DNA from: VRUE01 sp963780815
GTDB taxonomy: Bacteria; Actinomycetota; Thermoleophilia; Solirubrobacterales; 70-9
DNA length: 64,000 bases
Direction: 5' to 3'
Assembly (NCBI GenBank): GCA_963780815.1
Contig: CAWADG010000010.1
Span: 158,990 to 222,989 of the forward strand
The notes beneath the pieces are model-generated. The model made no database searches. It worked only from the letters and a program-made list of their open reading frames with translations, and had not been told where the DNA came from. Made by a program: the position numbers and the translations under genes. How positions within the stretch are numbered: position 1 is the first letter of the stretch; the number at the start of each line of letters is the position of its first letter. Of the stretch, positions 51,423 through 60,078 are shown piece by piece.

Positions 51423-52190
51423 ATGAGTGAGACTGAGCTCAGCGTCATCTGCAAGAACTGCGGTTCGGAGGTCAGTCCCTACGTCACCGAGTGTCCCTAC
51501 TGCGGGGCGCGGCTGCGGAAGCGGGCACCGAAGCTCGAGCGGCGCGGCGACGCGCTCGAGGCGCGCCCGCGGCGACGGGGGGCGAGGCTGCGAGGAAGGC
51601 TGCGTCGCCGTGCTGCCGGCGCCGTCGCCGAGCGCCCCTATGCGACCTGGGCCCTGATTGCGGCCTCGGCGCTCCTGCTGATCGTCCAGAAGGCGACCGG
51701 TGCGACCCTCTCGGAGGTCGGCGGGCTCGTGGTCCCGTTCAACAATCAGTGGTGGCGCCTTCTCACCGCGCCGTTTGCCTACGTCGACGTCGGCTACCTG
51801 TTCGTGATCGCGATCGCGCTGGCGATCTTCGCCGGCGGGCTCGAGCGGCGCCTCGGCACCATCGCGGTCGCCGTCCTGCTTCCCGCCTGCGGCGCGCTCG
51901 GGATGCTCGCCGCCACCGGCGTCGCCGAAGCAGAAAGCCGGGTCACGATGATCGCCGGCGGCAACGGGATGGCACTTGGCGCGATCGCCGCCTGGTTCGC
52001 GATCCGCCGCGCCGATTCGCGGCGCGCGATCGACCAGGACTACGACGTCATCGGGGTCGCGGTCGCCACCGCTGTGGTGCTGCTGCTGCCCCTCTTCGAG
52101 TCGAGCGCCGACGTCTTCGCCGGGCTCGCAGGAGGCGCGGTCGGCGGCCTGGCCGGCCTCGCGGCCTCTGCGCTGCGCCCATCCGAATAG
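51423..52190 (+). CDS. zinc-ribbon rhomboid-like protein lacking catalytic residues
   Basis: A 255-residue protein. Residues 9-28 are a zinc ribbon (CKNCGS...CPYCGA). Residues ~75-250 form a six-helix rhomboid-like domain: WWRLLTAPFAYVDVGYLFVI aligns with the L1/WR region. The catalytic serine motif GxSG is GGNGMALG (179-186), i.e. Ser to Asn181, and the TM6 histidine is replaced in ADVFAGLAGGAVGGLAG. The HxxxN of the second helix is also missing. It should be proteolytically inactive, an iRhom/derlin-like pseudoprotease, perhaps binding membrane proteins. Confidence 0.8.
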   Translation: MSETELSVICKNCGSEVSPYVTECPYCGARLRKRAPKLERRGDALEARPRRRGARLRGRLRRRAAGAVAERPYATWALIAASALLLIVQKATGATLSEVGGLVVPFNNQWWRLLTAPFAYVDVGYLFVIAIALAIFAGGLERRLGTIAVAVLLPACGALGMLAATGVAEAESRVTMIAGGNGMALGAIAAWFAIRRADSRRAIDQDYDVIGVAVATAVVLLLPLFESSADVFAGLAGGAVGGLAGLAASALRPSE

Positions 52191-52199
52191 ATTGAGCCG

Positions 52200-52532
52200 A
52201 TGGCCGATGACGACGCCCAGCGGCTGAGCGCCGCGATCGAGCGGCTGACCGACGCCGAGCGCTTCGCGGAGGCCGAGAAGGTCGTCTTGAGGGCTGCGCC
52301 CGACCTGCAGCGCGTCCTTGCCTCGGCGATGGCCGCGGGCGGCTGGTTCGGCGAGTCGCACGAGGCCGAGGCGCTGCGGGCGGCCACCGTCCCCGACCCC
52401 GATGAGCGGATCACCGCGATCAGATCGCTGCTCGCCGAGGAGGCGAGGATGGGGATGATGGTTGGGGTGGCCGTTGGCTGGGCACTGAAGGAGGAACTCA
52501 TGGACGACGACCAGACGAAGGGAGAGGGATAG
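52200..52532 (+). CDS. small conserved protein upstream of MBL hydrolase
   Basis: A 110-residue soluble helical protein (RLSAAIERLTDAERFAEAEK, LQRVLASAMAAGGWFGES, RITAIRSLLAEEARMG, VGVAVGWALKEEL). The stop abuts the ATG of the UPF0173 gene, so they are co-translated. No family recognised. Confidence 0.65.
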   Translation: MADDDAQRLSAAIERLTDAERFAEAEKVVLRAAPDLQRVLASAMAAGGWFGESHEAEALRAATVPDPDERITAIRSLLAEEARMGMMVGVAVGWALKEELMDDDQTKGEG

Positions 52533-53246
52533 ATGGAGATCCGCTACCACGGGCACTCGTGCTTCGAACTCACCGAGGGGAAGGCCAGGCTCCTGGTCGA
52601 CCCGTTCCTCAAACCGAACAACCCCGCCGCGATCGTGACCGCGGAGGAGGTCGATCCCACCCATATTGCGATATCCCACGGGCACATCGACCACATGGCG
52701 GACGCCGTCGCCGTCGCGACGCGGACCGGCGCCGAGTGCGTGGCGATCGTCGAGATCGTCAACTGGCTCAAAGAGCAGGGCGTCGACGCGATCCACGACC
52801 CCAATCTCGGTGGCACCGTCAGGTTCGACTGGGGCTGGGTGAAGCTCGTGCCGGCCTGGCACACGAGCACGATCGCGGGCTCCGAGGAGGCTCCGTTCAG
52901 CCCGACGCCCGGCACGGTCACCGGGACTCCGGCGGGCCTCGTGATCTCGATCGGCGGCGTGACCGTCTACCACGCCGGCGACACCTGCCTCTTCAGCGAT
53001 ATGAAGCTGATCGCCGAGCGCAACCCGATCGACATCGCGATGCTGCCGATCGGCGGCCACTACACGATGGATCGCCATGACGCCGCCTACGCCGCCGGCC
53101 TGATCGGCGCCGGGACCGTGATCCCGATGCACTACGACACCTTCCCCCCGATCGAGACCGACGCCGAGGCGTTCAAGGCCGAGGTCGAGTCCTCGACCTC
53201 CTCGAAGGTCGAGGTGATGGGGCCGGAGGACACCTTCTCCCCCTGA
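52533..53246 (+). CDS. UPF0173-type metallo-beta-lactamase-fold hydrolase
   Basis: A 237-residue MBL-fold protein. It starts IRYHGHSCFELTEGKARLLV; the metal motif is HIAISHGHIDHMADA (HxHxDH). AWHTSTI, VYHAGDTCLFSDM and GTVIPMHYDTFPPIE supply later ligands, as in UPF0173. A GAAGGGAGAGGG box precedes the ATG. Substrate unknown. Confidence 0.92.
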   Translation: MEIRYHGHSCFELTEGKARLLVDPFLKPNNPAAIVTAEEVDPTHIAISHGHIDHMADAVAVATRTGAECVAIVEIVNWLKEQGVDAIHDPNLGGTVRFDWGWVKLVPAWHTSTIAGSEEAPFSPTPGTVTGTPAGLVISIGGVTVYHAGDTCLFSDMKLIAERNPIDIAMLPIGGHYTMDRHDAAYAAGLIGAGTVIPMHYDTFPPIETDAEAFKAEVESSTSSKVEVMGPEDTFSP

Positions 53247-53318
53247 TCCCGACTTTGGCTGGCCAGCCAGTCCTGCGGTAGTCTCGACTGCAGCCAGCAG
53301 CGACCGAGGAGAGAACAG

Positions 53319-54245
53319 ATGGAGGCCAAGGAGGCAGCGGGGACCCAGTCGAGGACCGAGCGGGAGGACTACCAGGCCACCGCCGACCCGGCGCTGATGA
53401 AGGAGGCGGACCGTACCTCGGAGGTGAAGCTGCTCACCTACCGCGAGCTCTACCTGCTGTGGGAGCGCCAGCAGTGGCTCACCCAGGACCTCGACTTCAG
53501 CCGCGACCGCGAGGACTGGCACGAGCGGATCCCCGAGGAAGAGCGTTTCCAGCGGATGTACGGGCTCTCCTCGTTCTTCATCGGCGAGCAGAAGGTCGCC
53601 GAGGAGCTGGGCCCGATCATGAGGGCGGCGCCGACCGAGGACCAGAAACTCTTCCTCTGCACCCAGATCGCCGACGAGGCCCGCCACGTCCGCTTCTTCG
53701 AGCGCTTCTACCGCGAGGTCGGCGTCCTCGAGTCGGATCAGCTGTCGCAGATGCTCGAGCAGACCTCGGAGCACCTCAACGACAATTTTGGCCGGCTGTT
53801 CGACGAGATGCTGAAGCAGCGCACCGACCGCCTCTCGGTCGAGCCCGAGGACACCGAGGCTCTGGTCGAGGCGGTCACCCTCTACCACATGGTGATCGAG
53901 GGAATGCTGGCGCTCACCGGCCAGCACTTCATCATGGACTTCAACGAACGCGAAGGAACGCTCCCCGCCTTCGTTGAGGGGTTTCAGAACGTCGCCCGCG
54001 ACGAGCACCGCCACGTTGCCTTCGGGTCGGTCTTCCTCCGCGAGAAGGCGCGCGAGGACGATCGCTACAAGGAGGCGATCCAGCGGGCGTTGCAGGAGTC
54101 GCTACCGGTCGCCGACGGCGTGCTCTCGCCGCCCTGGGCCGAAGACGTCGAGGACTGGGAGCTGTTCGGCTACTCGCTCGATGAAACCCGGCAGTTCGCG
54201 GGAACCTGCCTTGCGCGCAGGCTCAAGGTCATCGGCCTGAGCTAG
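53319..54245 (+). CDS. R2-like ferritin-superfamily diiron protein
   Basis: A 308-residue helical protein of the ribonucleotide-reductase R2/R2-like oxidase group. Carboxylate and His ligands appear in order: SFFIGEQKVAEEL (Glu), IADEARHVRFFERFY (ExxH), LYHMVIEGMLAL (Glu) and ARDEHRHVAFGS (ExxH). With no R1 subunit gene nearby and an R2lox-like second half, it may be a ligand-binding oxidase rather than a true ribonucleotide reductase. AGGAGAG before the ATG. Confidence 0.85.
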   Translation: MEAKEAAGTQSRTEREDYQATADPALMKEADRTSEVKLLTYRELYLLWERQQWLTQDLDFSRDREDWHERIPEEERFQRMYGLSSFFIGEQKVAEELGPIMRAAPTEDQKLFLCTQIADEARHVRFFERFYREVGVLESDQLSQMLEQTSEHLNDNFGRLFDEMLKQRTDRLSVEPEDTEALVEAVTLYHMVIEGMLALTGQHFIMDFNEREGTLPAFVEGFQNVARDEHRHVAFGSVFLREKAREDDRYKEAIQRALQESLPVADGVLSPPWAEDVEDWELFGYSLDETRQFAGTCLARRLKVIGLS

Positions 54246-54255
54246 TCGCGTCCGG

Positions 54256-55773
54256 CTATTCGGAGGGGGCGGCGCCGGAGCCTTCGGCGTCGGTGCCCGA
54301 GGGGGCTTCGGTCGCCGGGTCGGCCGGTGGTGGCGGCGCTTCGGCCGGCGGCGGGGGAGCGGCTTCCGCGGGCGGGGGTGTGGGAGCGCTGCCGACGGTG
54401 ACGACGACCGTTTCGCCGCTTTCCGGAGCGCCGGCGGAGCCGGCCGGCTGTTTCGCTTCGGTCACCGCGGGGGCACCGTCACCGTCGCCACCCGTCTGGG
54501 GGTCACCGGATGCGTGCGACCCGGTTGCCGGGTCGGCCGTGGTGTCCATTTCGGGCGGTGGGGTCGAGGCCGGATCGTGGGCGACCGTCGGTTCGGGGGC
54601 CGGGACGGGGGCGATCGCGGTGCTCGTCGGTTCGGGGGCCGGCTTCGCCGGTTTGCTCGCGGCGACCGCCGGGACCGGTGCCACGTGCGGGCTCCTCGAG
54701 GCCGTCGCCGCCGGGCGTGGATTGGGCGCGGGCGAGGTCACCTGCTGCTCGACCTGGACCGCTCCCGCGGTGAGGACGGCGGCGGTCACGACTCCGGCCA
54801 CTGCCTTGGTTCCGATCGCTCCGCCGACGGCGCCGATGCCACCGGCCGCACCGCTGCTGCCGAGCGCTGCGCCGACCGTGCCGACGGCGCCGGTCGCGCT
54901 CGCGCCGGCACCAGCGCCGGCGGTCGCACCAGCGCCTGCGCCTGCGCCCGCGCCGCTGCCGCCGAAGCCGAGCTTGGAGAGGATGAAGCCCTTCAGCGCG
55001 AGCAGCGGCCCGGCCGGGAACAGGGCCGCGAGCGCCTTGTCGTTCGAGCGGACCTGGGAGCGGAAGTCGGAGCACTCCTCGCAGTCGCGCACATGGCGGC
55101 GGACCGGGCCGGAGACCTTGCGCAGGCCCTCGGTGGCCTCGGCCAGCTCGATCCGGACCTCGCCGCAGGTCAGCTGGCGGGCCTGGCTCGCCTCGGCGAG
55201 GGAGATCCGGGCCCGGACCAGGAGCGACTTGACCGACGGGACGCTGGTCTCCATCGCCTGGGCGATTTCCTCGTAGGACATCGCGTCCATCTCACGCAGC
55301 ATCAGGGCCGAGCGCTGGGTCTCGGGAAGCTTTCCGACGTCGGTGAGCAGCTGCCGGAACTCCTCGCGGTTGTGGACCTTCTCAGCGGTCGAGGCGGCCT
55401 CGACCATCGGGACCATGTCCATCGACTCCTGGGCGTCGGCGGTCGGCTTGCGAAGGTGGTTGAGGCAGCGGTTGCGGGCGATCCGGTAGAGCCACGGCCG
55501 AAGGTTGATCTCGCGATCGTCGGCGAGCATCGCCCGATAGGAGTTGACGAAGACCTCCTGGAGGACGTCTTCGGCGTCCTCGGTCGAGCCGAGCATCTGC
55601 CGGCAGAAGCCGAGCAGGCGGCCCTGGTAGCGGTCGACGATGGTCTCGAAGGCGCCGGCGTTGCCGTTCCGCGCCATCGAGATCAGGCGGGGATCCCCCT
55701 GCAGTTTCAGCAGTGGGGAGCGGCGGGCAAGAAGTCCGCGCTGACTGGCGTGTGTAAGAGCTGATGCCTCCAA
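54256..55773 (-). CDS. ECF sigma factor fused to zinc anti-sigma and membrane tail
   Basis: A 505-residue protein. Sigma region 2 lies at ~35-108 (FETIVDRYQGRLLGFCRQML, EDAEDVLQEVFVNSYRA) and region 4 at ~140-195 (ETQRSALMLREMDAMSYEEI, VPSVKSLLVRARI). Then C203 and H227-x3-C231-x2-C234 form a ZAS zinc site as in anti-sigma factors. A Gly/Ala-rich part contains a possible membrane helix at ~322-339, and a ~150-residue Pro/Ala/Thr-rich tail follows. The tail could be extracellular, so the factor might be membrane-held until a signal releases it. TTG start with GGGAGA. Confidence 0.88.
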   Translation of the reverse strand: MEASALTHASQRGLLARRSPLLKLQGDPRLISMARNGNAGAFETIVDRYQGRLLGFCRQMLGSTEDAEDVLQEVFVNSYRAMLADDREINLRPWLYRIARNRCLNHLRKPTADAQESMDMVPMVEAASTAEKVHNREEFRQLLTDVGKLPETQRSALMLREMDAMSYEEIAQAMETSVPSVKSLLVRARISLAEASQARQLTCGEVRIELAEATEGLRKVSGPVRRHVRDCEECSDFRSQVRSNDKALAALFPAGPLLALKGFILSKLGFGGSGAGAGAGAGATAGAGAGASATGAVGTVGAALGSSGAAGGIGAVGGAIGTKAVAGVVTAAVLTAGAVQVEQQVTSPAPNPRPAATASRSPHVAPVPAVAASKPAKPAPEPTSTAIAPVPAPEPTVAHDPASTPPPEMDTTADPATGSHASGDPQTGGDGDGAPAVTEAKQPAGSAGAPESGETVVVTVGSAPTPPPAEAAPPPPAEAPPPPADPATEAPSGTDAEGSGAAPSE

Positions 55774-55882
55774 GCGTGCAAATCTCCCAGGGAAGGCGTT
55801 TGATCTCTGCCCGTAGAGACACCGTACCAGCGCGCTAGTTGCGGTCCCAGGGCATTTTTAGGGTCGCTTTAGGCCGCTCGAG

Positions 55883-55968
55883 TGCCCGGGGCGGGACTCG
55901 AACCCGCAAGCCCCCTAGGGGGCAGCGCCTTTTAAGGGCGCCGCATTTGCCAGTTTCGCCACCCGGGC
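55883..55968 (-). tRNA. tRNA-Leu (UAA)
   Basis: An 86-nt minus-strand class II tRNA. Acceptor stem GCCCGGG/CCCGGGC with discriminator A; anticodon stem GCGCC/GGCGC around CTTAAAA, anticodon TAA; a long variable arm (GCCCCCTAGGGGGC); T-loop GGTTCGAGTCC. CCA not encoded. Confidence 0.95.
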
Positions 55969-55995
55969 TCCCTGATTATCCATAGGCTTCGGCCC

Positions 55996-57606
55996 GTGGA
56001 GCACGGAGGACGAGTGGTCGCAAGGGCCTTGGCGTCGCGCGGCGTGAGCCACCTCTTCACGCTCTCCGGCGGGCACCTCTTCTCGATCTACGACGGCTGC
56101 CGGGCCGAGGGCATCGAGATCATCGACGTCCGTCACGAGCAGTCGGCCGTGTTCGCCGCCGAGGGCTTCGCGAAGGCCACACGCGGGGTCGGGGTCGCCG
56201 CCCTGACCGCCGGGCCCGGTGTGACCAATGGGGTCAGCGCGATCGCCGGCGCCCAGGCGAACGGCTCACCGGTCTGCGTGCTCGGCGGCAGGGCCCCGGA
56301 GCTGCGCTGGGGCGCCGGCTCGTTGCAGGAGATCGACCACCTGCCCTTCGTCTCGCCGCTCGTCAAAGAGGCGCGGACGGTCAAGGACCCGGCGCTGATC
56401 GGGCCGGTGACCGCGGCGTCGCTCGACCTCGCCATCGTCGCGCCGAGCGGGCCGACCTTCGTCGACTACCCCCTTGACGTCGTCTTCAGCGAGGCCGAGC
56501 CCGAGGTCCCGGATCCCCCGGTTGCCTCGGCCGTCGCGGCGGAGGGCGTCGAGGAGGCGGCCGCCCTCCTCGCCGGCGCCGAGCGGCCGGCGATCATGGC
56601 CGGGACCGGCCTCTACTGGGGGCGCGGGGAGGAGCAACTGCGCACCCTCGCCGAGCGGCTCGGCGCCCCCGTCTTCCTCAACGGCCTCGGCCGCGGTTGC
56701 CTGCCCGCCGATCACGACCTCGCCTTCAGCCGCGCCCGCGGTGCCGGCCTCGGCGGCGCCGACGTCGCGCTCCTGATCGGGGCCCCGATCGACTTCCGCC
56801 TCGGCTTCGGCGGCAGCTTCGGAGAGGAGACGAAGCTGGTCAGGCTCGACGCCGCACCAAACCAGCTGACCGCGAACCGGAGACCCGAGGTCGACCTCGT
56901 CGGTGACGTCCGCGTGACCCTCGCCGCGCTCCTCGACGCGGTCGGCGACGGCGCGCCGCGGACCACGTCCTGGCTCGAGGGGCTGCGCGAGGTCGAGGGC
57001 GAGAAGCGGGCAGCCGAGCGGGAGGAGCTGGAGGATGGCCGCTCCCCGCTCCATCCGGTCCGCGTCTACAGGGAGCTGGGTGAGGTCCTCGACCGCGACG
57101 CGATCGTGATCGGCGACGGCGGCGACTTCGTCTCCTACGCGGGCCGTTTCGTCGAGACCTTCGAGCCGGGTTGCTGGATGGACCCCGGGCCGTTCGGCTG
57201 CCTCGGCGCCGGGCCCGGGCAGGCGATCGGCGCCAAGCTGGCTCATCCGGAGCGTCAGGTCTGCCTGTTGCTCGGCGACGGCGCATTCGGGTTCGCCGGC
57301 ATCGAGTTCGACACAATGGCGCGTCATCGTCTCGGTGTCGTGGGTGTGATGGGCAACAACGGGATCTGGGCGCTCGAGCACCACCCGATGAAATACCTCT
57401 ACGGGTACTCGGTCGCGGCTGAGCTGAGGCCGGAGACGCCCTACGAGGAGATGGTCGAGGCGCTCGGCTGTGACGGTGTCGTCGTCCGCGATCCCGAGCA
57501 GCTGCGGCCGGCGCTCGAGCGGGCCTTCGAGTCCGGCAGACCGACCCTGGTCAACGTCATCACCGACCCAGAGGTCGTCTACCCCCGCAAGTCGAATTTG
57601 GCTTGA
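55996..57606 (+). CDS. thiamine-diphosphate-dependent enzyme (acetolactate synthase-like)
   Basis: A 536-residue ThDP enzyme. N-terminal PYR domain: HLFTLSGGHLFSIYDGCRAE and the cofactor-activating Glu in VRHEQSAVFAAEGFAK. Central domain: RPAIMAGTGLYWGRGEE. C-terminal PP domain: GDGAFGFAGIEFDTMARH then VVGVMGNN, the GDG...N metal-ThDP motif. Similar enzymes are acetolactate synthases, oxalyl-CoA decarboxylases and related C-C lyases; no regulatory subunit (ilvN) follows, so true acetolactate synthesis is doubtful. GTG start. Confidence 0.9.
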   Translation: MEHGGRVVARALASRGVSHLFTLSGGHLFSIYDGCRAEGIEIIDVRHEQSAVFAAEGFAKATRGVGVAALTAGPGVTNGVSAIAGAQANGSPVCVLGGRAPELRWGAGSLQEIDHLPFVSPLVKEARTVKDPALIGPVTAASLDLAIVAPSGPTFVDYPLDVVFSEAEPEVPDPPVASAVAAEGVEEAAALLAGAERPAIMAGTGLYWGRGEEQLRTLAERLGAPVFLNGLGRGCLPADHDLAFSRARGAGLGGADVALLIGAPIDFRLGFGGSFGEETKLVRLDAAPNQLTANRRPEVDLVGDVRVTLAALLDAVGDGAPRTTSWLEGLREVEGEKRAAEREELEDGRSPLHPVRVYRELGEVLDRDAIVIGDGGDFVSYAGRFVETFEPGCWMDPGPFGCLGAGPGQAIGAKLAHPERQVCLLLGDGAFGFAGIEFDTMARHRLGVVGVMGNNGIWALEHHPMKYLYGYSVAAELRPETPYEEMVEALGCDGVVVRDPEQLRPALERAFESGRPTLVNVITDPEVVYPRKSNLA

Positions 57607-57980
57607 CGAGCGGGATCGCCCGCTTCCGCCCCTTTACGAGAATCGACCGCCATTGCTGGCGGCCGATTCAGATTGGCCCCTCAGGACGGGCAGGGGTACG
57701 TCTTCAGGGACCATTATGTGCTCTCCAGACCCAGACGGCGGGAGGCGCCATGATGCGGCAATCGTCCGGATCCTTCGAACGGGACTGGAAACGGGCATGC
57801 GCCCATCGCCTGTCCCACTGTCGGGATTATCTGCCTACCTATCCGATCTGTCCAGTCATGCATTATCTGTCTACTTATTTATGAGTAGAGTTGAAATACC
57901 AAGTTTTATGGGTTCAACCAAAGCGTTTACCCATATGTAGGGGTGCTCTGTAGCAGCCTGTACAGCGGGTCCCAAGCCGC
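57607..57980. other. non-coding gap with terminator-like hairpin and AT-rich island
   Basis: 374 bp without a convincing gene. AGCGGGATCGCCCGCT (57610-57625) is a stem-loop that can end the ThDP-enzyme transcript. From ~57800 to 57960 the DNA is strikingly AT-rich for this genome and holds a TCTACT/AGTAGA hairpin (57869-57889 area) and no codon structure. It could be a horizontally acquired scrap or a regulatory/RNA region. Confidence 0.45.
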
Positions 57981-58910
57981 TCAGGCGGACGCGGCGGCGA
58001 TTGCGGCCCCGTAGAGGATGTCGTGCTCGGAAACCTCGATCGCGTCGAGCCCGAACGCGCGCATCGCCTCGATCAGGATCACGATGCCGGCGATGATCGT
58101 CGGCGCCCGGTCGGGGTGAAGGCCGACGACCCCGGCCCGCTCGGCGAGCGGGGCCGCCGCCAGCTTCGAGAGCTGGCGCTGTATCGCCGGCAGCGAGAGG
58201 ACGTGCCCGTGCACCCGCTCGGGGTCGTAGGGGTCGAGCGCGAGCTCGACGGCGGCCAGCGAGGTCGGCGTGCCGGCGACGGCGATCCCCTTCGACGCCC
58301 GCGGCACCGGCCGGTCGGCGATCGCGGCGTCGATCAGCGAGCGGACGTCCGCGGCGAGCCCCTCGAGCTCGACGGTGGTCGGAGGGTCGGCGGCGATGTG
58401 GCGCTCGGTGTGGCGGACGACTCCGGCCTGGAGCGAGGCGTGGAAGTCGATTCGCTGGCCGTGGCCGACGATTAGCTCGGTCGAGCCGCCGCCGATGTCG
58501 ATCACCAGTGCCGAGTCGACCGTGGCCCGTTCTGCCGTTGCCCCGAGATAGGTGAGGCGCGCCTCCTCCTCACCGTCGAGGACCCGCGCCGAGAGCGCGA
58601 ACCGCTCGCGCAGCTCGGCGACGAAGGCGTCGCCGTTCCCGGCATCGCGGACGGCGCTGGTCGCGATCGCATCGGTCTTCTCGACTTCGGCCTCGCGACA
58701 GGTCGCGACGTACCCGGCGATCACCTCGCAGGTCACCTCGATCGCCTCCGAGGACAGCTGGCCCGAGAGGTCGACGCCCCGCCCGAGCCTGGTCACCCGG
58801 CTCTTTCGCTCAACCCGATCGACGCGGCCCTCGGCGACGTCGGCGATGAAGAGGCGGGTCGAGTTGGTGCCGATGTCGATCACGGCGACCCTGTCGGGGC
58901 TCCCGGGCAT
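57981..58910 (-). CDS. Ppx/GppA-family exopolyphosphatase
   Basis: A 309-residue ASKHA-fold phosphatase of polyphosphate or pppGpp. Motifs: VAVIDIGTNSTRLFIADV (phosphate 1), ATSAVRDAGNG, VIDIGGGSTELIVG (phosphate 2) and GIAVAGTPTSLAAV. Short form without the C-terminal HD-like domain, as usual for actinobacterial Ppx1-like proteins. ATG 58910. Confidence 0.93.
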   Translation of the reverse strand: MPGSPDRVAVIDIGTNSTRLFIADVAEGRVDRVERKSRVTRLGRGVDLSGQLSSEAIEVTCEVIAGYVATCREAEVEKTDAIATSAVRDAGNGDAFVAELRERFALSARVLDGEEEARLTYLGATAERATVDSALVIDIGGGSTELIVGHGQRIDFHASLQAGVVRHTERHIAADPPTTVELEGLAADVRSLIDAAIADRPVPRASKGIAVAGTPTSLAAVELALDPYDPERVHGHVLSLPAIQRQLSKLAAAPLAERAGVVGLHPDRAPTIIAGIVILIEAMRAFGLDAIEVSEHDILYGAAIAAASA

Positions 58911-58940
58911 GGTTGCGGCACTCTAGAGATGTGGCGCGGT

Positions 58941-59264
58941 CTAATCCGGCAGCCCGAACTCGGCCCGGCGCTCTGGGGGAACGAGGTCGAGCGCGTCGGG
59001 ATGGCCCTCGATGTACTCGCGGACGAAGGGGCAGTGGGGGATGACGGCAAGCCCCTCCTCTCGGGCCTGGCCGAGAACGGCCGCGATCAGCGCCCCGCCG
59101 TACCCCTTTCCCTCGTGTTGGGGCAGGATCTCGGTGTGGATCAGGTCGATCCGGTCCCCGAACCGGCGGTACCTCAGATAGCCGACCCGCCGCCCGTCCA
59201 CGGTCGCTTCAAAACGGCTTCTGTCCGGGTTGTCCCGGACCTCCAGCTGCGGTCGACGCCTCAT
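58941..59264 (-). CDS. GNAT-type N-acetyltransferase (YjdJ-like)
   Basis: A 107-residue short GNAT. The acetyl-CoA loop is LPQHEGKGYGGALIAAVL (Q-x-x-G-x-G/A), preceded by a TEI strand and followed by LAVIPHCPFVREYIEGHPD, the C-terminal motif of the small YjdJ/COG2388 group. Substrate unknown. Same direction as Ppx; the ATG is 28 bp from the tRNA-fMet on the other strand. Confidence 0.88.
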   Translation of the reverse strand: MRRRPQLEVRDNPDRSRFEATVDGRRVGYLRYRRFGDRIDLIHTEILPQHEGKGYGGALIAAVLGQAREEGLAVIPHCPFVREYIEGHPDALDLVPPERRAEFGLPD

Positions 59265-59292
59265 CAGAGCTCCGCTAAGATTGGCAGTCCGC

Positions 59293-59366
<74 letters not shown>

Positions 59367-59375
59367 TTCACGAAG

Positions 59376-59397
59376 CCCCTGCTAACGCGGGGGTTTT
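59376..59397 (+). terminator. rho-independent terminator of tRNA-fMet
   Basis: CCCCTGC-TAAC-GCGGGGG, a 7-bp stem (one T-G) with a four-base loop, followed by TTTT. The loop region also contains TGCTAACG, the same motif as the arm sites of the prs element. Confidence 0.8.
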
Positions 59398-59427
59398 GTG
59401 CTGTCAGGGGCCAAACCCGTCCGCTCG

Positions 59428-59449
59428 GCGGGCATCAAGCGGGCATCAA
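59428..59449 (+). repeat. tandem 11-bp direct repeat (possible arm sites)
   Basis: GCGGGCATCAA occurs twice without spacer (59428 and 59439), one helical turn apart, 62 bp from the tRNA 3' end. Same spacing as the TGCTAACGA pair in the prs element; likely integrase arm sites of the prophage. Confidence 0.5.
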
Positions 59450-59659
59450 TTCTGTCCCGCACCGGCGGGACCATGGAGGCATGAGGCCAGGACATTTTCT
59501 CGCGAGTCGGGGATACGCGGTGACAGCACCACCGGGAAGTCGCGTCTAACCCCGCACCCCCCCAGGGGGGACACATGCATAACGCGTCCAGCGGTGGATC
59601 AGGACACCCCGTCTCACCTCGGCGCGGAGAACTTTCATTCAAATACCCGGAGGTGAGGC

Positions 59660-59906
59660 ATGAGCCGGCCTAAGCGTGAACCGACGCCCGAGGAGCTGGC
59701 GATCATCGCCGAGATGCGATCCCGGCCCCTACAGCCCGCCGCTGGAAGCGGTCCGGGCGAGGCTCGCCGAGGAGATCGGCAACCCGCCGTCGATCGGCCT
59801 GCTTCATAGATGGGTCACCGAGCGCAAAGGCGAGGAGAGCCGCGAACTGGCCGAGCGTCTGACGTCCAGGCTCCGGGCCGAGAGCGCGAGGAGAGCGGCG
59901 CGGTGA
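59660..59906 (+). pseudogene. small phage-type HTH protein, one frameshift
   Basis: ATG 59660 follows CGGAGGTGAGG. It reads RPKREPTPEELAIIAEM, shifts frame near 59716, and continues GPYSPPLEAVRARLAEEIGN then IGLLHRWVTERKGEESRELA. Restored length ~82 residues with an HTH-like core, as in small terminase or regulatory proteins. Assignment beyond that is not supported. Confidence 0.5.
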
Positions 59907-60078
59907 AAGGCAAGTTTCAACCGCTCGTCCGCTGTCCGGGCCGCGACGGCGGAGACTGCCGGTCCGAGGTCCCTGGTCGAGCCGGGGAAGCTCTGCGCCG
60001 ACTGCCGTGATGACCGGCGGCGGTGGAAAAAAAGGCCGCGGGCAACCTGCCGCCGTCGGCGCCCGCGAAGGAGGCCGC

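Noticed and set aside
50334..54014. A 1,226-codon minus-strand ORF over the aldolase to R2-like region
   Set aside because: It overlaps four genes with clear conserved motifs and has none itself; a GC-skew artefact.
53319..54245. Annotation as nrdB (class I ribonucleotide reductase beta)
   Set aside because: Diiron ligands fit, but no R1 gene is nearby and R2-like oxidases share the motif, so no gene symbol was given.
54500..54970. Separate Ala/Gly/Pro-rich ORFs on the plus strand
   Set aside because: They are antisense to the low-complexity linker and tail of the sigma-factor fusion.
55996..57606. Annotation as ilvB
   Set aside because: No small regulatory subunit or ilv neighbours; other ThDP enzymes have the same motifs.
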